Shown in pieces: positions 18,039 to 25,655 of a DNA stretch of 61,029 nt; the first letter of the stretch is position 1, and each line of letters begins with the position of its first letter. Below the pieces are notes generated by a model. The model did no database searches. It worked only from the letters and a program-made list of their open reading frames with translations, and was not told the DNA's origin. The position numbers were made by a program, and so were the translations under genes. Source of the DNA: a virus; the IMG/VR virus record IMGVR_UViG_3300027985_000418, positions 1 through 61,029 of that record; one strand, given 5' to 3'.

Positions 18039-19553
18039 TTAATTGTTAGTTTTTCTATCTCCCATTATTTGTGTGGTGATATTCTTTGATTCTGCCCTTG
18101 CTTTTCTATCATCAGTACCATCATCTTCACTATTTTCTCCATTAACTTTAGTTGTAAATCTTCCACCAATAGCACCTGCAAAATCAGAATTATCCATCAA
18201 ATCACCCAATAACTCACGTTCCTCTGTTATTTGTATTTGTTCTATATCCCAATTGTGTCCCATATTCATACATGCTGTCTTTCTTGAGCATATATTCGCA
18301 CCAACCTTTAGTACATATGTTTCTGCTTTTGATTTCTCGGACATTGTACTAATCTCTGGGAATACTATTTGACCTTTATCAATATTAGATATTTCTAATC
18401 CTGCAATAGCAACAACAAATTTATGAATATCCATAAACATATCATGAAATGCTTGTTGCCTATTCTCGGCGATTTTATTAAGTGCGAATGTATTATCAGC
18501 TGTAGTCGCATCTTGATTGAATAATAGATATTCTGGGAATCCTGTACCTGCACATAATAAACCTCTTAACATAGCATTGTCATCTTTAGCATCTAATGCA
18601 CCATTTTGAAATTCTAATGGTTTCCATGTTTCTTGTTTGTTATGTACTGGGTTCGATCCTATTTGGAAATTAGCAAGTTCTTCAATGCGATCCATTATAA
18701 CTTTATTGTCATCGGTATCTATCGTTATATCATATGATGGACATCCATACAATTGATGAATTGATAGACGGTCACCAACAAAATTAATATAATCAGCCAC
18801 TATATCATATATTTGTTTGAAATCTGATGTTCCATGTATTTCATTAGATGCACAATTAAATTTTACATGTGCCATTACACCTTTACCGCCATCAATTTTT
18901 ATATTTATACCTAACAATTTTCTAACCTTATTGATTATTTTACTATTTACTGGATTAGAATATTCTATATTATTTATAAAATTTGATATTGGCATCATAT
19001 CAAATTGTTCATCTTTACCAGTTTCTTCATTTTTGTATGCAACAATATATCTATTTACTGCATTAGGATTTGCAGGATCAAAATCTATTGTTACTTGACT
19101 CGATTCATATGCTGTCAACATTATATCACCAGATGGCTGTGGATACAATCCTATAAATACTTCACCATACAATTGTGCATCTGTACTTATAGCATCAAGT
19201 TTTGATCTTAATTTGTTTGTTCTCCAAAATCGATTAATAACCTCTTGTGTCTGCTTATCATCGTAAACACACTTAATGCCTTTACCAAATATTAAAGCAT
19301 TTAATTGTGTTACTCTGTTTTGGATAATTGGATTTGTTTTCCATAATGAATACATATTATTATTTGTTATCAGTCTACTTGAATTCCACCTGTATGAAAC
19401 CCTAGCATTTGTTATCGTACCACTAGATTTACCACTTTGTCCTGCAATCATTTCTGTGATTGCATGATTTACTGCATTTGTATCATAATTGATTTTATTA
19501 TCTGTACCTAATGTTCCGATTATATTATTATTTAATAATACATCATATCCCAT
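18039..19553 (-). CDS. Portal protein
   Basis: 504 aa, normal for portals. 'YSLWKTNPIIQNRVTQLNALIFGKGI', 'FWRTNKLRSKLDAISTDAQLYGEVFIGLYPQPSGDIMLTAYESSQ' and 'ALDAKDDNAMLRGLLCAGTGFPEYLLFNQDATTADNTFALNKIAENRQQAF' are read as wing, stem and clip elements of phage portals. It forms the dodecameric DNA gate at the head vertex. The start follows AGGAGGAGATAATT, and the gene begins three bases after the terminase gene ends. Confidence 0.88.
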   Translation of the reverse strand: MGYDVLLNNNIIGTLGTDNKINYDTNAVNHAITEMIAGQSGKSSGTITNARVSYRWNSSRLITNNNMYSLWKTNPIIQNRVTQLNALIFGKGIKCVYDDKQTQEVINRFWRTNKLRSKLDAISTDAQLYGEVFIGLYPQPSGDIMLTAYESSQVTIDFDPANPNAVNRYIVAYKNEETGKDEQFDMMPISNFINNIEYSNPVNSKIINKVRKLLGINIKIDGGKGVMAHVKFNCASNEIHGTSDFKQIYDIVADYINFVGDRLSIHQLYGCPSYDITIDTDDNKVIMDRIEELANFQIGSNPVHNKQETWKPLEFQNGALDAKDDNAMLRGLLCAGTGFPEYLLFNQDATTADNTFALNKIAENRQQAFHDMFMDIHKFVVAIAGLEISNIDKGQIVFPEISTMSEKSKAETYVLKVGANICSRKTACMNMGHNWDIEQIQITEERELLGDLMDNSDFAGAIGGRFTTKVNGENSEDDGTDDRKARAESKNITTQIMGDRKTNN

Positions 19554-19555
19554 AA

Positions 19556-21346
19556 TTATCTCCTCCTATTTCTTTTTATAAATACTGGAAATGAATCTTT
19601 GTTTATATTGCGTTTTTCTCTTCTAGTATTAACTATTGGTGCAGCACTATTGCCTAATGGTTTATATATTGCACCACCAGATGCTACATCGGCATATATT
19701 TTAGCATGTAAAAAGTGATCTGGTCCTGTATTTACATACATAATATACTGGTTTCCTGATTTTGTGGTAGCTTTCTCAGCCGCAATATTAGTAAAATGTT
19801 CAATCAATAGATCTACTTTATCTAAACTAATATCTTCACCAGGTAATATCAATCTACCATCATGAATTTCGTCTATTACTTGTTCAATAGCTTCTGATCT
19901 ACCTACTGTTACTATATGTTCTTTTTCATTCCATGAAATTTCTGTTTTAGCAGGTGGTGTAGCATAATAACAAGCAAATACTTGATTTGTAACACCCAAT
20001 AATTTCAATTCATCGGCAAGATTATTATGACGTGTTATATCTGGACCTGCATCGTTTACAACCTTTTTAATCTGACTCTTATATTTTGCTAAAAATCTGG
20101 CTATTGATTTTGCATGTTGACGTGGATCTGATTCTCCTGCAATATAACAATCAATCAATCTATGTTCTTTATTCTGTACATAGCACCATGATTTAGCACC
20201 CCAGTCTATTCCTGCAAATAATGGCTCATTATTCGTATCACCCAATCTATAATTATTTTTTGTACATTCTTCCATCATTGCAATGGTGATTGGTATATCA
20301 TCGCCACCATATGATTCTCCTAGTACCTCATTATAGAATCTACGTTTAGGATATGTAGTAGACATTCGCTTTTTCATAATTTCATTTGGCGATAACCAAG
20401 CAACCATTAGCTGATTTATATGATATCCTCTATATTGAGGTCTTTTTTGTGGATTGGTAGCCATCCATTCGCCATTATTACGGTTTAATGGACTTCTACA
20501 ATGTGGACATCCGTAATAATATCCTATTTCATCATCACCAGAATCCAATATATTGTCCATAGTGATTGGTGCTTTTCTCCCACAATGCTCACATGTTACA
20601 AACCAATATAATTTATCACTAGCTTCCCATTGTTGATCAAATTGTATACCAGGTAATTTTGGAGTACCAAGTGTTAATGTCTGTTTAAATTCAGAATGTG
20701 ATGCACCCTCGCCAAGTACCGTTTCTACATCATTTGGATGGTCTTGACGTTCATCATATACTATAAAGTCTAATGTAACACCACGTGAAGCATCGCCAAC
20801 AGTATCTTTTCTAGATTCCCATGTTCCACCAAGAATATAAAAATTATGAGGTTTTAAATTACGTTCATTTTCATCTTTTTCAAATCTTCTCATAACCATT
20901 TCAGAATTTCTATCATCATACCAATGTTTCAGATACTCACTATCCTTGATTGCAGAATCTAATCTCTGTTTTGAAAATTTTAGTGCTTGATTAGCACGTG
21001 GGAATGCATGTAATCCAGATGTATATGGATGTTCATCCAATTTTCTAAGCATCCAATTCATACTGAACTCTGACATTTCTACTTGTCTGCCTTTCATAAA
21101 TATTATATCTTGATAATTGTCACGATATGGTTGTAACAGATAATCTCTATTATAAAATGAAAATGGCTGACCTTTTAATATTCTTCTAGTTTCTGTCCAT
21201 GATACTGGATCTATTTGACATAATATATCCATAAAATCCTGTTGGGACATTGATCCTAATGCCTGTTCCAGACTGGTAATTATATTGCTATCAATCGTGT
21301 TTGATACCTGTTCGTAGCCTGTCGATGATATTATATCCATCGCCAC
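19556..21346 (-). CDS. Terminase large subunit
   Basis: 596 aa. The ATPase domain has the Walker-A-like 'KGRQVEMSE' (residues 85-93), which lacks the usual GK[ST] as in several phage terminases with an RQxExSE loop. Walker B is 'LDFIVYDERQD' (192-202). A zinc knuckle uses C252/C255 and C280/C283. The RNase-H-like nuclease follows: 'AGIDWG' (D381), 'VNDAGPDITRH', and 'DHFLHAKIYADVA' near the end. The start is GTG 21346, nine bases after AAAGGGG, overlapping the small-subunit gene by 56 bases. It packages DNA into the prohead through the portal. Confidence 0.92.
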   Translation of the reverse strand: MAMDIISSTGYEQVSNTIDSNIITSLEQALGSMSQQDFMDILCQIDPVSWTETRRILKGQPFSFYNRDYLLQPYRDNYQDIIFMKGRQVEMSEFSMNWMLRKLDEHPYTSGLHAFPRANQALKFSKQRLDSAIKDSEYLKHWYDDRNSEMVMRRFEKDENERNLKPHNFYILGGTWESRKDTVGDASRGVTLDFIVYDERQDHPNDVETVLGEGASHSEFKQTLTLGTPKLPGIQFDQQWEASDKLYWFVTCEHCGRKAPITMDNILDSGDDEIGYYYGCPHCRSPLNRNNGEWMATNPQKRPQYRGYHINQLMVAWLSPNEIMKKRMSTTYPKRRFYNEVLGESYGGDDIPITIAMMEECTKNNYRLGDTNNEPLFAGIDWGAKSWCYVQNKEHRLIDCYIAGESDPRQHAKSIARFLAKYKSQIKKVVNDAGPDITRHNNLADELKLLGVTNQVFACYYATPPAKTEISWNEKEHIVTVGRSEAIEQVIDEIHDGRLILPGEDISLDKVDLLIEHFTNIAAEKATTKSGNQYIMYVNTGPDHFLHAKIYADVASGGAIYKPLGNSAAPIVNTRREKRNINKDSFPVFIKRNRRR

Positions 21347-21896
21347 TATCTATCGCCCCTTTCAAGATATCTGTTAGTGCTGATTTTACATTTACATTAA
21401 TTGTTGTTGGTTTTAATAATGATGGATCATTTTCTACTGCACCGAATCTTTGTGCTTTCAATACAGTATCGCCATAGATTTTAATTGCATCCAACATATT
21501 TTGTGTAATAAATCTCATATCCTGTGCATTTTTAATTTTTACAACTTCCATATCAACATTGGCTAGCATATTTGCAGATTGATCAATTATATCAGACAAT
21601 TTAGCTAATGTATCTATTTGTTTTACCTGTCCAATACCTAAATTTATTTGATCCTTGATTTCGCCCATCTTTGCTTGATATATTGGATTCTTTTGCAATT
21701 CCTTATTAATAAATTCTTCACGATATTTTTTATATTTTATTACTGATTTATCAGATATTGATTCGCCAAATTTCATTTTTAATTCTTTTGATATCCACAT
21801 CGCTGATTTTCCCTCTGTCAACCAAGTATCAATTTGAGCCTTATTTGGACTTTGTTCGCATGCTGTTTGATAACTTCCTACTGCCATTACCTCCAT
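21291..21896 (-). CDS. Terminase small subunit
   Basis: 201 aa from ATG 21896; an ATG at 21887 is the alternative. The frame is open for 55 codons further upstream, but that part is intergenic and has no ribosome site. The N-terminal ~55 residues ('KAQIDTWLTEGKSAMWISKELKMKFGESISDKSVIKYKKYR') form a helix-turn-helix suited to pac/cos recognition. The rest is helical for oligomerisation. It is the first gene of the late operon and is followed directly by the large subunit. Confidence 0.8.
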   Translation of the reverse strand: MEVMAVGSYQTACEQSPNKAQIDTWLTEGKSAMWISKELKMKFGESISDKSVIKYKKYREEFINKELQKNPIYQAKMGEIKDQINLGIGQVKQIDTLAKLSDIIDQSANMLANVDMEVVKIKNAQDMRFITQNMLDAIKIYGDTVLKAQRFGAVENDPSLLKPTTINVNVKSALTDILKGAIDSGDGYNIIDRLRTGIKHD

Positions 21897-21984
21897 ATTT
21901 TCACCACCATTTCTATTATGTTTAGACCGTACAGTTAATTGATAACGGTAGGTCTTCTTCATTATATTTATTATATTTATCATA

Positions 21985-22013
21985 ATTATAGAAACATATA
22001 ATAATATTTGTAA
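21985..22013 (-). promoter_or_regulatory. Candidate late-operon promoter upstream of terminase
   Basis: On the minus strand a perfect TATAAT (21990-21985) lies 17 bases after TTACAA (22013-22008), which matches only 3 of 6 bases of TTGACA. It is about 90 bases upstream of the small-terminase start. A weak -35 fits a promoter needing an activator or phage sigma factor. The rest of the 21897-22339 gap holds the plus-strand promoter, the parS-like site and no gene. Confidence 0.45.
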
Positions 22014-22204
22014 GTCATTGTTTGTCCGAATATATATTATATATAATATTAATAAGACCATATAAATATTAATCAGAAATGAATAAATACTTTATTATAA
22101 TTGGTTAAGTCTTTGTTGGAAAAGATAAGAAGTGGTAATGAGCAATATCATAATATTCTGATATAAATAGATATAACTATTCCCGTTTGCCTGTTCTCAA
22201 CCCA

Positions 22205-22234
22205 TTGACAAGCACCCCTCTGTCATGTTTTAAT
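22205..22234 (+). promoter_or_regulatory. Candidate promoter of the first early gene
   Basis: TTGACA (22205-22210), 18-bp spacer, TTTAAT (22229-22234) with an extended-10 TG one base before it. A CCCTCT/AGAGGG inverted repeat flanks the -10 box and could be an operator. It points rightward to the gene at 22340. Confidence 0.5.
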
Positions 22235-22309
22235 AGAAGAGGGATAAAGAACACAGCTGATATGGACTGGTACTTTAAACCGCTAAATTAGGTGATGACT
22301 AACATCAAA

Positions 22310-22325
22310 TGTTCCACGTGGAACA
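22310..22325. promoter_or_regulatory. parS-like 16-bp palindrome
   Basis: The sequence TGTTCCACGTGGAACA is a perfect palindrome and differs by one base from the Bacillus parS consensus TGTTCCACGTGAAACA. Both half-sites are the consensus left half, and nearly the same sequence serves as parS in Pseudomonas. It lies in the 5' leader of the first early gene, just before its ribosome site. No ParA or ParB gene was recognised in the window. Confidence 0.65.
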
Positions 22326-22339
22326 GATAGGAGATAATT

Positions 22340-23113
22340 ATGAGAGCAAACAGATTAACAATCAAGGCATTTGCAGATGGAACAGTTAATGGAGATATGG
22401 GTTTTGTCGCAGACTTTTACAAGACACATAAAAAAGTGATGACTATTTATAGTCAGGATATTGATGAAGAATGGATGAAACATGATATGGCAGACAAGGC
22501 AACAACTAGAACTCAATTAAGGGAAGACTTTAGGGAATATGTTATTACTAATGCTAGCACATGGGGCATTGATTGGCAACCACAGGATATGAGGACAGAT
22601 GCAAATATACGCAAAGCCAAGTACACAACTGATGAAGAATTAATTGAAGATGCTATGGCATTAATCGATGCTGATATGAATGAATTTATTAACAACATTA
22701 GCGATGTGACTGGTTATAGTATCACATGTGATGGAATTAATCCTGTCAAGGTATCAGCCAAGGGATATGATCTATCCAAGTTAGGTGTTATTGATGGCAA
22801 ATATGAGAAGAACGGAAATTGGGCATGGGCAGAGGTTATTATCTCTTATGGTATAGAAATAGAAACTGAACATGCATTCATTGATTGCGTAGTACAGCTA
22901 GTATCTGGACAGCTTAAGAAACCATCTGGATTTAATGAGATTAAAGGATATAACAAGACTAATTTTATTAAGATAGTTAGAGATCAAGTACCAGTAAAGG
23001 AAGAAACTCCTACACCTAAGGAAGAAGTCCAACAAACCAAAATATCAGTTGAGCCTAAGGAGGAAATTCCTACACCTAAAAACCGTGGACGTAAACCTAA
23101 AACCGACAAATAG
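22340..23113 (+). CDS. Unknown SGQLxKP-family protein A (257 aa)
   Basis: Not recognised. It is clearly paralogous to 27327-28049. Shared features are 'FYKTH-K--TI-S' near residue 27, a segment of type 'FREYV-TN-S--GI---P-D-R-DA' (about 64-88 here), and 'LVSGQLKKP' (187-195). The C-terminal 40 residues are Lys/Glu/Pro/Thr-rich with two copies of 'PKEE-PTPK' and end in 'RGRKPKTDK', an AT-hook-like basic tail suggesting DNA contact. It is the first early gene, directly behind the parS-like site, with AGGAGATAATT as ribosome site. A nucleoid or nucleic-acid-binding role is a guess. Confidence 0.8.
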   Translation: MRANRLTIKAFADGTVNGDMGFVADFYKTHKKVMTIYSQDIDEEWMKHDMADKATTRTQLREDFREYVITNASTWGIDWQPQDMRTDANIRKAKYTTDEELIEDAMALIDADMNEFINNISDVTGYSITCDGINPVKVSAKGYDLSKLGVIDGKYEKNGNWAWAEVIISYGIEIETEHAFIDCVVQLVSGQLKKPSGFNEIKGYNKTNFIKIVRDQVPVKEETPTPKEEVQQTKISVEPKEEIPTPKNRGRKPKTDK

Positions 23114-23220
23114 AAATTATTGGCTTTCTAGGATTTGAGCCTTAAATCAAGTCCTATCCCAATAGGGATTATATTCGGTATAGGCACAATGTTGAGATAC
23201 TGACAGAAATAGGAAGAAGT

Positions 23221-23342
23221 AGCCAAAATATAGCCAAAATATAGCCAAAATATAGCCAAAATATAGCCAAAATATAGCCAAAATATAGCCAAAAATATAG
23301 CTAAAATATAGCCAAAATATAGTCAAAATATAGCCAAAATAT
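23221..23342. repeat. 11-bp tandem repeat array (iteron-like)
   Basis: Eleven head-to-tail units of AGCCAAAATAT, followed by a decayed unit starting AGTTATAAT. Unit 7 has one extra A; unit 8 has AGCT and unit 10 has AGTC. The 11-bp period is about one helical turn, so the A-tracts fall on one face and the DNA should bend. The 23114-23625 gap otherwise holds a short hairpin (23156-23169), AT-rich sequence and a promoter, with no gene seen. Confidence 0.9.
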
Positions 23343-23550
23343 AGTTATAATCTCTATCAAAGAATACAACAGCAATAATAAAAATATTACCATAAAAGAG
23401 ATATAAAAGTCTAAATATGGACATTAAAGGATTACACATGTACTTAATCAAAGTAAGAATTTAATGAATAAAATATTAAAGGATAACAATTCCAAATGAT
23501 GTATTCTTGCGTACTTAAAGTACTTCACATACTGAATAGGAAATAGTAAC

Positions 23551-23580
23551 TTAACAGGCTGTGATCTGATGTGTTATAAT
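23551..23580 (+). promoter_or_regulatory. Early promoter cassette, copy 1
   Basis: TTAACA, 18-bp spacer, TATAAT (23575-23580) with extended -10 TGT. The spacer and the roughly 40 bases downstream are nearly identical to copies at 24198, 25152 and 29152. Copy 1 has TTAACA instead of TTGACA and a duplicated GAAGGGATAT just before the gene. Confidence 0.75.
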
Positions 23581-23625
23581 TAAAAGGATCAAGCAAATGA
23601 AGGGATATGAAGGGATATGATAAAT

Positions 23626-23850
23626 ATGAAAGAAGATATATTGGCATACATTAATCATCTGATTGATATAGGATATTCAAACGAAGATGCAGAAATATGT
23701 GCAATGCAAATGTTCCCAGAATATAATGACGAATATTGGAGGAATAAATATGAAAAGATCCTCATGGATAAAATTGTTTATCCTACCAATATTAATAATA
23801 ATTATATTATGCGTAGATTGTCAACCAACAGTAAATTTCAATCTAGATAA
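23626..23850 (+). CDS. Hypothetical small protein
   Basis: 74 aa from ATG 23626, the second ATG after the cassette's GAAGGGATAT; ATG 23617 is the alternative. 'ILAYINHLIDIGYSNEDAEICAMQMFPEYNDEYWRNKYEKIL' resembles a small helical bundle with a UBA-like look, but no family is certain. Its 3' third is overlapped in another frame by the next small gene, which has its own strong ribosome site. Confidence 0.6.
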   Translation: MKEDILAYINHLIDIGYSNEDAEICAMQMFPEYNDEYWRNKYEKILMDKIVYPTNINNNYIMRRLSTNSKFQSR

Positions 23851-23923
23851 AGGAGATAATTATGAAGAAAATATTAGCTATATTAGCTATAATGAGTATG
23901 CTATTAACAGCATGTGCGGATAA
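23750..23923 (+). CDS. Small membrane or exported peptide, overlapping
   Basis: 57 aa. ATG 23750 follows GGAGGAATAAAT. Residues 2-17 form a strongly hydrophobic helix ('WIKLFILPILIIIILCV') after two basic residues, ending in 'CVDC', so it is a membrane anchor or lipoprotein-like leader. It overlaps both the upstream gene (to 23850) and the downstream lipoprotein (from 23862) in different frames. Coding status rests on the ribosome site and the signal-like sequence. Confidence 0.5.
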   Translation: MKRSSWIKLFILPILIIIILCVDCQPTVNFNLDKGDNYEENISYISYNEYAINSMCG

Positions 23924-24167
23924 ATCAATAAATCCCAAATTAAATGAAAATGAAACTTATGAAAAAATTGTCGAGGATGATGACGAATATATCAATACAG
24001 TTGATAGATATGAGGGTGAGTATGCTGTGGTAGAAATATATAATATAAATACTAAGCAGATATCACATATTGATGTGTTGATTGATGATTTGGATGAATA
24101 TAATATTACTGATGATCCAATACGTAAACAGCACATATTAGAACTGCAAGATAAATTATTTGAATGA
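23862..24167 (+). CDS. Phage-encoded lipoprotein
   Basis: 101 aa. The N-terminus is a type II signal peptide: MKK, a hydrophobic core, then the lipobox LLTAC with Cys18 as the lipidated residue. The mature part is acidic ('DDDEYINTVDRYEGEYAVVEIYNINTKQ'). AAAGGAGATAATT precedes the ATG. Small phage lipoproteins are known to block superinfection (T5 Llp, streptococcal phage TP-J34 Ltp). That role is possible here because of early expression, but the sequence does not show it. Confidence 0.8.
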   Translation: MKKILAILAIMSMLLTACADKSINPKLNENETYEKIVEDDDEYINTVDRYEGEYAVVEIYNINTKQISHIDVLIDDLDEYNITDDPIRKQHILELQDKLFE

Positions 24168-24197
24168 TATTAGCCTTGAAACGTTATAAATAGTAAC

Positions 24198-24227
24198 TTG
24201 ACAGGCTGTGGTTTGATGTGTTATAAT
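24198..24227 (+). promoter_or_regulatory. Early promoter cassette, copy 2
   Basis: TTGACA, 18-bp spacer, TATAAT (24222-24227) with extended -10. It differs from copies 3 and 4 in the spacer (GTGGTTTGAT for GTGATCTGAT). The following AAAGGATCAAACAAATG and AAAGGATATGATAAAT are shared, the latter supplying the ribosome site of the next gene. Confidence 0.85.
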
Positions 24228-24264
24228 TAAAAAAGGATCAAACAAATGAAAGGATATGATAAAT

Positions 24265-24486
24265 ATGAGAGAAAATAAAATCACCATGGATAGTGATGGA
24301 ATTATAATCGATGGACATATAGGCACATGGTATGTAATCGATGAAGAGTATGTAATTGGAGGTAAAATATTCTTATTAGAACATGAAGAATATGGTGATG
24401 AAACAGCAAATATTATCATCAATGAAGATGGAGAATTACTCATGGAAGATGTATGGAACGGTTTTGATGATTACAATAATGATTAA
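24265..24486 (+). CDS. Small LPD28-like conserved protein
   Basis: 73 aa from ATG 24265 (ATG 24256 alternative). 'IDGHIGTWYVIDEEYVIGGKIFLLEHEEYGDETANIIINEDGELL' and 'EDVWNGFDDY' follow a pattern seen in small phage/mobile-element proteins and in the large-polyvalent-protein-associated domain usually called LPD28. Function unknown. It is read from promoter cassette 2. Confidence 0.65.
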   Translation: MRENKITMDSDGIIIDGHIGTWYVIDEEYVIGGKIFLLEHEEYGDETANIIINEDGELLMEDVWNGFDDYNND

Positions 24487-24510
24487 ATAAATTATAAGGA
24501 TGTTGAAATT

Positions 24511-24735
24511 ATGAAAAAGATAAACTATAAACGTATAGATACATGTATTACAATCTGTACAATATTAATACTGATTGAACTTGCCATTGAAATATTTATT
24601 GTATGCTCAGCTTATGAACAAGATATTATTAGCTATTTACAATTTCTATTATATGGATTAATAATCACAATAGTAATATTTATCGAAACTATTTTTGTAG
24701 CATGGTTACAATCTATTGATGATAGGAGGAAATAA
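24511..24735 (+). CDS. Small membrane protein, two transmembrane helices
   Basis: 74 aa. There are two hydrophobic segments, about residues 11-32 and 42-66, with a short polar loop and basic ends (KKINYKR at the N-terminus, DDRRK at the C-terminus). AAGGATGTTGAAATT precedes the ATG. No family recognised. It is followed two bases later by another membrane peptide gene. Confidence 0.7.
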   Translation: MKKINYKRIDTCITICTILILIELAIEIFIVCSAYEQDIISYLQFLLYGLIITIVIFIETIFVAWLQSIDDRRK

Positions 24736-24737
24736 TA

Positions 24738-24884
24738 ATGTGGATTATATCAGCAATTATAATGGTTCTAAAGATAATAATTATATTTACAATAATAAAT
24801 GCTGTTGTGCTAATATTTTGTAAAAGGGGTAAGAAGAACAATAAAGAAAATTGTCAAAATAATGACATAAATGAAGGGAATTAG
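24738..24884 (+). CDS. Small single-pass membrane peptide (48 aa)
   Basis: A strong ribosome site (AGGAGGAAATAATA) precedes ATG 24738. Residues 2-28 are a hydrophobic helix ('WIISAIIMVLKIIIIF...'), followed by a Lys/Asn-rich cytoplasmic tail. No homologue recognised. It is directly behind the two-helix protein gene. Confidence 0.65.
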   Translation: MWIISAIIMVLKIIIIFTIINAVVLIFCKRGKKNNKENCQNNDINEGN

Positions 24885-24889
24885 AATTT

Positions 24890-25141
24890 ATGAATAAAAC
24901 AATTAAATGCCATAAATATTGTGCAGAAGATATTGATACAGGTATAATCAAACAGTATTCAGATTTGCCATCATTATTGGCTGATTTAAGGAAAAAGATA
25001 TTATATATATCACATGGTAATTTTGTGCGTACAAAGATACTTGAAGATGGTGAATTTATAATAGATACACCAGGCAAATTTAATCACAGAATAAGGTATA
25101 GATATAGAATATATATCTACAGATGGACAACATCAGAATAG
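24890..25141 (+). CDS. Hypothetical protein (83 aa)
   Basis: Not recognised. 'CHKYCAEDIDTGIIKQYSDLPSLLADLRKKILYI' looks like a small alpha/beta domain. The C-terminus alternates Arg and Tyr (RIRYRYRIYIYRW). GAAGGGAATTAGAATTT gives the ribosome site. It ends just before promoter cassette 3. Confidence 0.6.
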   Translation: MNKTIKCHKYCAEDIDTGIIKQYSDLPSLLADLRKKILYISHGNFVRTKILEDGEFIIDTPGKFNHRIRYRYRIYIYRWTTSE

Positions 25142-25151
25142 AAATATTAAC

Positions 25152-25181
25152 TTGACAGGCTGTGATCTGATGTGTTATAAT
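25152..25181 (+). promoter_or_regulatory. Early promoter cassette, copy 3
   Basis: TTGACA, 18-bp spacer, TATAAT (25176-25181), extended -10, followed by the same AAAAAGGATCAAACAAATG and AAAGGATATGATAAAT as the other copies. Confidence 0.85.
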
Positions 25182-25217
25182 TAAAAAGGATCAAACAAAT
25201 GAAAGGATATGATAAAT

Positions 25218-25487
25218 ATGGATAAATTCATAATAGCATCTATAATACCAACAAAATATGTAAGAGGTTTATATTTAGCGAGCAAAAATACATGTATGAG
25301 TGGTATGACACATGACATTAACCAAGCAAAATTATTCAATAAAGGTGAAATATATCAAACCGCTGAATATGGTGTAGGGATAATTAATCTAAATACAAAT
25401 CAATACACATTTAATACTTATGATTGTAGTAAATGGTATGATTTGCCAGTAGATTTGGGATGGGTAGGTGAACAATATCATGGATAA
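25218..25487 (+). CDS. Hypothetical protein (89 aa)
   Basis: From ATG 25218; ATG 25209 is the alternative. 'YVRGLYLASKNTCMSGMTHDINQAKLFNKGE' and 'YGVGIINLNTNQYTFNTYDCSKWYDLPVDLGWVG' read as a compact globular protein. No family recognised. It is read from promoter cassette 3 and overlaps the next small gene by 8 bases. Confidence 0.6.
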   Translation: MDKFIIASIIPTKYVRGLYLASKNTCMSGMTHDINQAKLFNKGEIYQTAEYGVGIINLNTNQYTFNTYDCSKWYDLPVDLGWVGEQYHG

Positions 25488-25644
25488 TCATGCACGATAT
25501 GTAATTACTGGTGTAACACGTAATGGTAAAAGATTTAAACCAATATATACCAATTGTCCACAACATTATAATATATGGAGAGGTAGGATATGGAGGTTAA
25601 ATAATGATGGATCAAGGACTCTAGTGAGAACAATAAATAATTAG
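25480..25644 (+). CDS. Small conserved phage protein (54 aa)
   Basis: ATG 25480 overlaps the stop of the previous gene; AGGTGAAC lies upstream. 'RYVITGVTRNGKRFKPIYTNCP' followed by 'NIWRGRIWRL' and 'GSRTLV' matches a small basic protein seen in many Bacillota phages (G-K-R-F-K-x-I then N-x-W-R-G). Function unknown. The conserved pattern supports a real gene despite its length. Confidence 0.7.
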   Translation: MDNHARYVITGVTRNGKRFKPIYTNCPQHYNIWRGRIWRLNNDGSRTLVRTINN

Positions 25645-25655
25645 GAGGAAGTCAA

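Noticed and set aside
20770-20785. Second parS-like site (CCACGTGAA core)
   Set aside because: It lies inside the terminase gene and matches only about 11 of 16 bases; other CACGTG cores (for example near 12640 and 38922) match even less.
21897-22061. N-terminal extension of the small terminase by 55 codons
   Set aside because: No ribosome site, hydrophobic low-complexity sequence, and overlap with the likely late promoter; ATG 21896 fits better.
23114-23220. tRNA gene after the first early gene
   Set aside because: A short hairpin is present, but no T-loop GTTCRA or complete cloverleaf could be built.
23221-23342. CRISPR array
   Set aside because: The repeats are only 11 bp and directly joined with no unique spacers, and there are no cas operon genes; the Cas4-like nuclease at 31077 stands alone among replication genes.
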